64,000 nucleotides of DNA, from contig CAUJGJ010000040.1 in assembly GCA_963170055.1 (NCBI GenBank), positions 853,401 to 917,400 of the forward strand, written 5' to 3'. Positions 56,106 through 64,000 of the stretch are shown piece by piece. The translations under genes and the position numbers were made by a program. The notes beneath the pieces were generated by a model, which worked only from the letters and a program-made list of their open reading frames with translations, was not told where the DNA came from and made no database searches. This DNA is from Halisarca cf. caerulea. Taxonomy: Eukaryota; Porifera; Demospongiae; Chondrillida; Halisarcidae. Position 1 is the stretch's first letter. Each line of letters opens with the position of its first letter.

Positions 56106-57139
56106 TTTGTAGCGAGACTTGAGAGTGCACAGACTGTAGTGTATGGCCCAACTTACTTTGTGGGGTCAGAAATGGCCATAATACAAGATTGTGATATGTT
56201 GGGTCAGTAGTGTGTGTGTGGGGGGGGGGGGGTGAGGGGTGGTTGGAGTATGTAAGGTGTGTGTATACAAGTACAGAATAAAGATTTATGCCGTTGCACA
56301 TATCTTCATAGTCTGGTGATGGTGTCGGGATTGTAATAGCCTCTCGTTAGACTTTCGTCAGTGTTGGCATTTTGTCTTTAGTGTGGCACACATTATGTCC
56401 TTGGTCTTATCAGCATGTACATCAAGTTTTAGTCAATGCAGGTATAACATGTGCCTGATCTGTACATATACCAATCACATTGAAGGGGGGAAACATTGAT
56501 GTGATACCCAATGTAACAACAGCTCACGATGAGGATCCTGACGATTACTAAACTATGTCTCGAACTATCAACATGTGCCCAACTCGGCAGCCATTATTAA
56601 GAACGTCAGATTTTGTCATAACACAATAATAATAGTAAACAGCAATACATGGCCTATACTACACCCATAGCACTGGACATTGTGTTTTGGCCAATGTCAA
56701 GCACTTTTCATCAGTGCTGGGTGGGGTATGTGTGTACGTATACATGTATGTATGTATTTATGTATATAATTATAAAATTATTGAGGTATATATAATATAT
56801 AGTTGGCATAATACACACACATTGATCATTCTATACTAGTCTCACCACACTATACGAGGTGGGAGGGGAGTGGGTGCTCACAATACATTCAAAACTTGTA
56901 TATACATTATGGTTAAGTCAGATTAATATCTCTCGCTCCGCACACACTCCCAACAATATATTACCCGCGGTATGCCAACAGAAGACGCACATGTTGGATT
57001 TGTGTGTCCATTAGTAGTTGTGTTATTGGTTGTATTTGTTTCATACATAAACACTGTTTCGACCTTTTTGGGCCATCATCAGTGCATTGTACCAGAACAG
57101 CCACCACAATGTACATGTACAGTAGACAAATACACTGTC
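56106..57139. other. Non-genic stretch with a poly-G run
   Basis: A run of about 13 G lies at 56220-56232. Nothing else is recognised; the phrase 'cgttagactttcgtcagtgttggca' resembles text near 44340, so a dispersed repeat is likely. Confidence 0.4.
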
Positions 57140-57640
57140 ACACGTACAAGAACTCTAGTTGCTCATCCTATAAGAGGAGTGGAGTGTCTTCAACATAATA
57201 CATGATCATCTGTTTACTGTAATATGATTGTAAGCTTAACAATCCACACACATTGACCCTTTGAAATTTTCACATTACAACTCTCTAAAATTACAACTTG
57301 CTAAAATTCAAGATTTGTTGGGAGTTTTCTCCTTGAAAAAATCGAAGTGCATACGGTTTGAGAATAGTGTTAAAACACAACATGCTGTGTGGTGCATACC
57401 CAACATTAATACAGAATGACAAAATTTGAAAGACTTTATTGGGATAATAATAGAACCAAATGAGAGATGTCTCTCTATATCTACCAAAAGACTGGATTTT
57501 AAAATCCTTTAAACATGGTTCCTGCAGATTGCTAAGAGAATGACAAATGCCTTTGGCAGTTCAACTGTTAAGAGCAGAAACAGGTACCTTTGAATGGCTG
57601 GTTAAAAGTGTAGCACAGCAAGTGATATACGATATCTCAC
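57140..57640. repeat. Repeat also present at about 63490-64000
   Basis: Matches run from 'cacacgtacaa' through 'agaggagtggagtgtcttca' and 'ttacaacttgctaaaattca' to 'gtgtagcacagcaagtg', where the window ends. No protein frame is conserved. Confidence 0.85.
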
Positions 57641-57754
57641 ATCATAGTCCGGGTAAACAATGTCACTCATCTCAGCTGTCCGTTTTGAGCCTTATACTTT
57701 GTGTATGTACAGCTGTTTGTTTTCCGCTATCTTCCTGAATTGTGCCATTTTTAC

Positions 57755-58380
57755 TTCTCACTTGAGTGGGTTCACCTTGTAGACTTTTCCCACTGCCACA
57801 AGGGGTGTGTGCTGTATGTAGGTGTAGTGTAGGGTGGAGCCCGGGAGCACAAATGCTACAATATCCCCCTTGTCTTTCATATTGTTTATACTTTTCATGC
57901 ATGTGCACATATCCCATGTAAGCAATGGAACAAATGAAATGCAGCAATACCTTCCCCTCTTCCCCTTTCTCGCACCCCGGCGTTCGTATGTACGTGGGTC
58001 ACAGCTGGCTGGACTACCTGATCCATTGCCTGTCATTAGTGGAGGTGACAAATAATGTGATAAGTGTGCAAAGTAAATTGTTTGTTAGCAATCAAAATTA
58101 CACCTTGAGGAAGGGAAGTGCTGTTCAGCATTGAGACAAACAGTACTAGCGTTCCCGCATATTTCTAAACTACTAAATGATATAAAAGAACCCCCCTTCA
58201 GGAAATCCTGGATCCGCCCATAGATTGCATCAATAGATGTCACACCATTCAGACTGAAAGCAATGGAGTATGGAGTGTAGAATGCATTAATGGTCTTGTT
58301 GAAAGTAAAATTGTATATACCACTTGTCTTCCCTAACTTGTTAGACTTTTCCAATGCACTTGACCCAAACCTTAGAGGTA
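57755..58380. repeat. Repeat block shared with 62410-62870 and 63030-63250
   Basis: Shared phrases: 'gtacgtgggtcacagctggc', 'gataagtgtgcaaagta', 'ccttcaggaaatcctggatc', 'agcatggagtatggagtgta'. Copies differ by many indels. No gene is seen. Confidence 0.8.
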
Positions 58381-58980
58381 TGAGAATTTACATGATCGCC
58401 AGCAAGGACTTGATTTACATAGTATTTTTCCTTTTTTTCTTGATCTATAAAATTTGAAATCGATGAGTGATTGCATGGTTTGAATGTCCTGTTTTGCTAA
58501 CAGTAAGCTACATGCCTCCTTGAAACAGTGACCTCTCTATAACATCCTCTATTTTGCTTATCATTCTCAGTTGGTACCACCACCACCACCAAGATACACA
58601 AAGTATTCAGCATTTAACATTACCATGAATGTTGACCTCAGCAAGCACATGCGTAACCAAAAAAAGTCACATGATCGCCAGCAAGGACTTGATTTGCATA
58701 GTATTTTTTCTTTTTTTCTTGATTTTTAACATTTGAAATCGATGAGTGATTTGCATGGTTTGCATGTCCTGTTTGGCTAACAGTAAGTTACACATGCCTC
58801 CTTGAAGCAGTGACCTCTCTACAACATCCTCCATTTTGCGTATCGTTGATAGTTGACGCCGTTCACTGTTCTGTCTCTCCATTCTTCTCTGCTCTCCATT
58901 CTTCTCTGCAATAGGATAAGAGCAGAGGTGAAAAGGACCCACCATATCTATTGCCATCTACAAAATCATGATATAATATA
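58380..58980. repeat. Block 'atgatcgccagcaaggactt', two copies here, two at 62870-63420
   Basis: A unit of about 170 bp from 'cagcaaggacttg' to 'cttgaaacagtgacctct' occurs near 58395-58560, 58675-58835, 62878-63010 and 63280-63420. A relative of the 35160-35240 and 38650 sequence ('cattcttctctgc', 'accatctacaaaatcat') follows at 58860-58980. Confidence 0.8.
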
Positions 58981-59164
58981 ATAATAATAAAACAGCTTAT
59001 GTCTTAAAGCCTATTTTACTTTGACAGCAAGTGACAAAACTTAGTATGGAAGCTTATAAAAGAAGGAAACTTCAGATTAAGATATGTTTCTTGGATATTG
59101 CGCAATGGGTCAAGCCCATGCAGCTATCCCAGGCCAACATACTTGATGTGAGGGGAGACCAGTT

Positions 59165-59350
59165 GTGCCCAATTTGATGAAAGATGGTAATTTTATCAGA
59201 AGACATGGACGACCGTGTGCACCATTTGACAAATCATGCTGGGAGATGAAGTGTAAAGCTCTAAAGAACATATGGCATTGTCCATGGAAAGGCTGCCAAC
59301 AGGTTGTATTCACAAAAGAGGGCAGCTGTACTTCTCCAAGTCTAAGCTAA
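59165..59350 (+). pseudogene. Short Cys-containing reading frame, unidentified, with a broken duplicate
   Basis: A 61-codon frame (MPNLMKDGNFIRRHGRPCAP, later WHCPWKGCQQVVF) looks protein-like, with C...C pairs of a possible small zinc knuckle. A degenerate second copy of its middle ('gggagatgaa', 'aaagctctaaagagcatatg') lies at 59400-59470. No family is recognised. It may be a piece of a transposon protein. Confidence 0.25.
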
Positions 59351-60430
59351 GGTTCGAGTAATACTCAGATTGATTCACATGGACTGCCCACCCTTGAAAA
59401 ATCATGCAGGGAGATGAACCGTGTAAAAGCTCTAAAGAGCATATGACATTGTCTTTGCAAGAGAGGGCAGCTATACTCCAAATAATACTCTGATTGATTC
59501 ACAAACCCACAGTTGGTAGTTACGTAAATTGGACAGGGGTTGCATGGGTTGGGTGTGTAACTACTATACTCATTATAATAATATAATTTTTATACCCTTA
59601 AATTATCTTTTAGGAGTTGTGGGATTCACATGTGGGATGTATAAAAATAACCTGTTATATAAACACCTTTGGGCTGGGGCTTCAATTATTGTCTGTCAAA
59701 AAATTCTTTCTCCAAACTGTACAGCGATGTGTTATGGGATTTGAACTACAATAATGTTCTTCTGCACAAAGGTCAAATGATTCTCAAGTGTGCTTACATA
59801 TGTGCATGTGTGTAGTGCACATTTTGAAACACTTTGTGATGAAGTGTTGATGGGTGTGATACTGGAGGAGGGAAGTGGTGGTGTCATCCTATAGTGTGTG
59901 GTCCAAGATGTGACCATACACTTTGTGCAGAGGTATTCTCATTTTCTGAAACCATATCCAGGTACATTTGATATCTCCAGTGTGGGGGTTGCTAAGTTCC
60001 ACTATATTATCAAAATGATGCTCTTATCCAGAGAATGGGATGTTTTGGAGGTTCTATTCTACACAAAGTAAACTAAATAACACACGAGTATGTTTTTCAC
60101 CTAAAATCAAATAGGTCTACCCCACCCATGTATGTGTCGTAGAGTTGTACACTCTCTTTGGGCAAGGTATTTGTACTCCAGTGCCAACTTTGTTTGTCCT
60201 TTTCACAGTAATACTTTCCTCAGGGTCTGAAATTAATTATACTAGGCATACTGGCTTTTTGGTCATCCACACAAGGCATTCAGTTTGCCCATCATGAATT
60301 TTCACAGACCTATACTCACCACAATACCAGGCTTTTGTAAGGACTTACAGAAGATATCACTCAAGCTGGTTGGATAACCCTTGCAGTTTTCACGTACTGT
60401 GCCAATCATGAAAGTCTATCACGTAGGGCA
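59351..60430. repeat. Dispersed repeats matching 47975-48235 and 52490-52850
   Basis: Bases 59665-59922 pair with the 48-kb block; 59925-60290 pair with the block around the LINE and represent its uninterrupted form. No gene is seen. Confidence 0.8.
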
Positions 60431-60985
60431 CGCAGGTGTAACATTTCTACATGTGAGCAGTAGTCAAAGTCGGCAGAAATCAGCCATCACTTTTCTTTCG
60501 TTTAGTGTGTTTATGGAGTACAAGTGTATAAATTATTAATTCAACTATTTAACATTACAACAGTTCACTTAACTTTGATGTCAATGCTTCGCAAGGCCGA
60601 AAAACTACCACAGATTCGGACCTTGAAGAAGAGTTTAGTGCAAAACCCAGTTATGTGAACCATTGTTTAGAACAGCCATACTTTAAGAACCTTCCAACAA
60701 CAATCTAAATTTTCACCGTTGGAGAATTTACCACTCCTCTTCGTTCCTAAGATGTCCATCGAAGTGTTGGTTTTGACCCAAGACAAAACCAAAACCACAA
60801 ACTTGTGCACCTGTCGGGAATAGGGCAAGCTATCAAAATATACCTATCGTGCAAGCTATACCTATCGTGATGTAACTCCCATGGCATGGCTCCTCTACAC
60901 AACTGGTTTGATAACCAGGTTTTCGAAAGAATTTCAGTCAGTGAAGAAGTATTTCTCTCGCTGTTAGTCACAATGTTGTCTCAAC
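60431..60985. mobile_element. CGCAGGTG-type inverted-repeat element, truncated copy M7
   Basis: Begins CGCAGGTGTAACATTTCTAC and follows M5 (28302-29168) through the left hairpin arm (about 60705-60725), but the right arm has been lost by a small deletion with local duplication ('cctatcgtg' twice near 60845-60870). The right terminus is not found. Confidence 0.8.
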
Positions 60986-61867
60986 TTCAATTGGTGGGAA
61001 GATGTGCATCATTACATTTTAATAATTATTCAATATTCATAAATAACTTTATGGTCCGGTGAATTATGTCTGATTATGTCCGTAACTTGAATGGCTCCTC
61101 TTTCGGAAGCACTCTACTTGCACGCTTGTTTTGCTTTATGGATGAGGTTATGGTGACATTTAATGATGGTTTGCGATAATTTGATCTCATTAACATTATT
61201 GATCTTCTTCTCTTCATTTACATCGTTAAAACAGGTGCAACCAACCTCTATAATCAGAAATACCTACTACTAAAACAAGTTTTTACAAAGACATAATGTA
61301 CTCTGACTAGAAATGTTGCTGTACAAGGTCTTAAGTATACTTGTTGAAATTAGCCACTAAAGTGGCTAACAGTCATTTAAAGGTTAATGATCTTTCTTGA
61401 CATGTTCGATCTTTCAATCTTGCACTTTACTCGGTGTTGCTGTAGACATTGCTCTTTATTCAACTTCAGTATAACGGCACACAAAGCGACATCAACAGCA
61501 TATCTGAGAGACAACTGTCAGCAAGAATCCATGTTTGAAATGAAAGCTATGAATTTTGTTACCAAGAATGCAGATGCTGCACCCTGTGCTTTTCTTTCTG
61601 GCACTGGGTGCTTATTGCGGAAGGTCCAGCTGGCTGGACTATGGATCAGGCTATGCATTATGCGTGCTCTTGCGTTACAAATTGTGATATGCCCAAAATG
61701 GCAGCATAACGGAATCCAACAGCAAATTCACCTAAAAGGGTGCTTCTTCTCTATTTCTAACCCTAAATCTTTGTTCTACTCTCTACGTTCTGGGTAAGTT
61801 AACCTATAATTACAGCTGGAATGTAAGTTTCATTACTTGTATTTTACATTTGGATTATGTAGCCTGT
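60986..61867 (+). other. Stretch with one unassigned 136-codon frame
   Basis: The plus frame 61387-61797 is the longest non-repetitive one here. It contains many Cys and hydrophobic residues (FTRCCCRHCSLFNF; RLCIMRALALQIVICPKW) and no motif I recognise; the composition does not clearly favour coding. The rest is non-genic. Confidence 0.25.
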
Positions 61868-62271
61868 AATTTAAAAATGAAGGATTAGAAAAGGAGGGTT
61901 TGTCCGAGCCCAAAGAATTGCCCCTAAATCCGTCACTAAAAAAAATAAAATTGAGCCTGTTTCAGCAGCATCATACAATACATTTCAAGCTCACCAGTTT
62001 CTTTCAATGCCTCCAGCTTCTTTTCCCTTCATCTTTGTTTCCTTTGATGGGAACTGTTGTGCTTACTGAAATTTAAAAATGAAGGATTAGAAAAGGAGGG
62101 TTTGTCCGAGCCCAAAGAATTGCCCCTAAATCCGTCACTAAAAAAAATAAAATTGAGCCTGTTTCAGCAGCATCATACAATACATTTCAAGCTCACCAGT
62201 TTCTTTCAATGCCTCCAGCTTCTTTTCCCTTCATCTTTGTTTCCTTTGATGGGAACTGTTGTGCTTACTGA
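61868..62271. repeat. Exact 202-bp tandem duplication
   Basis: Bases 61868-62069 and 62070-62271 appear identical by eye. This means a very recent duplication or an assembly artefact. The frame 62057-62284 crosses the second unit and has no recognised domain. Confidence 0.92.
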
Positions 62272-64000
62272 GGTAGTTACATGATCGAAATTTCTTGAAT
62301 TCACTGATAATAAATATTTACTTCTGCCCCGAAACAGCCTTTTACTAATCGTTTTGAGATCAGAACTTTTTCTGTCGCATTTGGCATTCCACAAGGATCG
62401 TCAGTTGGCAAAAAGGTTTTGCTTGCAACTGATGCTGGACCCACGTTCCCCTTTCTCGCACCCCCCCATGTTTGTATGTACGTGGGTCACAGCTGGCTGG
62501 ACTACCTGATCCATTGCCTGTCATTAGTGAATGTGATAAGTGTGCAAAGTATATTGTTAGCAATCAAATTACAGCCATGCACACTTCTTCAGAAGTGCAT
62601 TCAGCATTGAGACAACAGTACCTAGGATTCCCGCATATTCCTAAACTACTAAATGATATGAAAGAACCCCCTTTTTCTGGATTTTCTGGATCCGCCCCTA
62701 TCTTGCATCACTAGATGTCACACCAATTGAGACTGAAAGCATGGAGTATGGAGTGTAGAATGCATTAATGTCTTGTTGAAAGTAAAATTTGCAGCACTTG
62801 TCTCCCCTACCTTGTTTACAATGACTCTTCCAATGCACTTGACCCAAACCTAGAGGTATGAGAATTCACATGAACACCAGCAAGGACTTGAGTGAGTTAC
62901 ATAGTATTTTCCTTTTTTCTTGATTCTTAAAATTTGAAATCAATGAGTGATTTGCATGTCCTGTTTGGCTAACAGTAAGCTACATGCCTCCTTGAAGCAG
63001 TGACCTCTGGCTGTATAAAGATGTCTAGCATTCCCGCATATTCCTAAACTACTAAATGATATAAAAGAATCCCCCTTCAGGAAATCCTGGATCTGCCCCT
63101 AGATCTGCTACTAGATGTCACACCATTGAGACTGAAAGCATGGAGTATGGAGTGTAGAATACATTAATGTCTTGTTGAAAGTAAAATTTGCAGCACTTGT
63201 TTTCCCTAACTTGTTTACAATGACTCTTCCAATGCACTTGACCCAAACCTAGAGGTATGAGAATTTGAGAATTCACATGATCGCCAGCAAGGACTTGATT
63301 TACATAGTATTTTTCCTTTTTTTCTTGATGTATAAAATTTGAAATCGATGAGTGATTGCATGGTTTGCATATCCTGTCTGGATAACCGTAGGCTACATGC
63401 CTCCTTGAAACAGTGACCTCTGGCTGTATAAAGATGTTTGCCTGGGACGTGACTGATGGTGTACGAGAAACGCATCGGTAGACAAATGCTGTCACACGTA
63501 CAAACACCTAAATTGCTCCTATAAGAGGAGTGGAGTGTCTTCAACATAATACATGATCATCTGTTTACTGTAATATGATGGTAAGCTTAACAATACATAC
63601 ACATTGAACCTTTGAAATTTTCACATTACAACTCTATAACATTACAACTTGCTAAAATTCAAGATTTGTTGAAGTTTTCTCCTTGAAAAATCGAAGTGCA
63701 TACGGTTTTGAGAATAAACAGAGTTAAACACCACATGCTATGTAAACATATTCCAAATATTGGTTTAAGCATATCACACCCAACATTAATACAGAATGAC
63801 AAAATTTGAAAGAATAATTGGGGATAATAATAGAACCAAATGAGAGATGTCTCTACATCTACCAGAAGAATGGATTTAATGTCCTTTTAACATGGTTCCT
63901 GCAGATTGCTGAGAGATGACAGATGTCTTTGGCAGTTCAACTGTTAAGAGCAGAAACAGGTACTTTTGAACGGCTAATTCAAAGTGTAGCACAGCAAGTG
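62272..64000. repeat. Mosaic of repeats shared with 57140-58840
   Basis: Contains copies of the three blocks described at 57.1-58.9 kb, in a different order and partly doubled (62700-62870 with 63100-63260). No gene is recognised. Confidence 0.8.

Overview
The window reads as a eukaryotic, animal nuclear genome: split genes with GT..AG introns, Ig and fibronectin III exons joined at phase 1, long CA/TG microsatellites, and many classes of animal transposable elements (piggyBac, Harbinger, pogo/Tigger, Helitron, CR1-like LINE, hAT-like and short inverted-repeat elements). It is AT-rich and gene-poor. An aquatic invertebrate is the best guess; a sponge or cnidarian would fit the mix of Harbinger, Helitron and piggyBac with a surface receptor of this type, but nothing here fixes the species. 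No rRNA, tRNA or CRISPR array was recognised.

Only one host gene is convincing: a secreted or membrane-anchored Ig/FN3 receptor-like gene on the minus strand (about 18.27 kb down to 10.54 kb). Seven exons are visible: signal peptide, a 36-base linker exon, Ig, an unassigned domain, two FN3-type domains and a Ser/Thr-rich linker. Every junction is phase 1. The 3' exons (membrane anchor, cytoplasmic part) were not found.

The rest is layered mobile DNA. From left to right: a piggyBac copy with internal deletion (0.78-3.40 kb); a short inverted-repeat element (3.6-4.6 kb); a TTAA-flanked non-autonomous element (4.9-6.8 kb); another short inverted-repeat element and a pogo/Tigger relic (7.2-9.0 kb); the receptor gene; a second inverted-repeat family and a pogo-type relic (20-21.6 kb); a two-gene Harbinger element with a transposase on + and a Myb/SANT protein on - (23.0-25.8 kb), both broken; nested elements (27-29.4 kb); a LINE tail (31.3-31.7 kb); a duplicated segment with nested insertions (35.2-40.7 kb); a second, longer but decayed piggyBac (40.7-43.8 kb); a 46-bp minisatellite hit by two independent transposons with readable target duplications (45.0-47.8 kb); the 5' part of a Helitron whose N-terminus carries a 2A-like motif and a PHD finger (48.9-51.1 kb); a 5'-truncated LINE with a clean target duplication (52.85-53.93 kb); an isolated GC-rich island with fragmented minus-strand reading frames (54.4-55.7 kb); and a mosaic of short duplicated blocks to the right edge.

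The most unusual signal is a group of short elements that share CGCA-starting termini, 2-bp target duplications (TA, TT, CT and AA; seven of seven checked insertions) and an internal hairpin. The outer part of the hairpin arm is conserved while the inner part differs from copy to copy, yet the two arms of each copy remain complementary. The second is the 2A-PHD-Helitron fusion.
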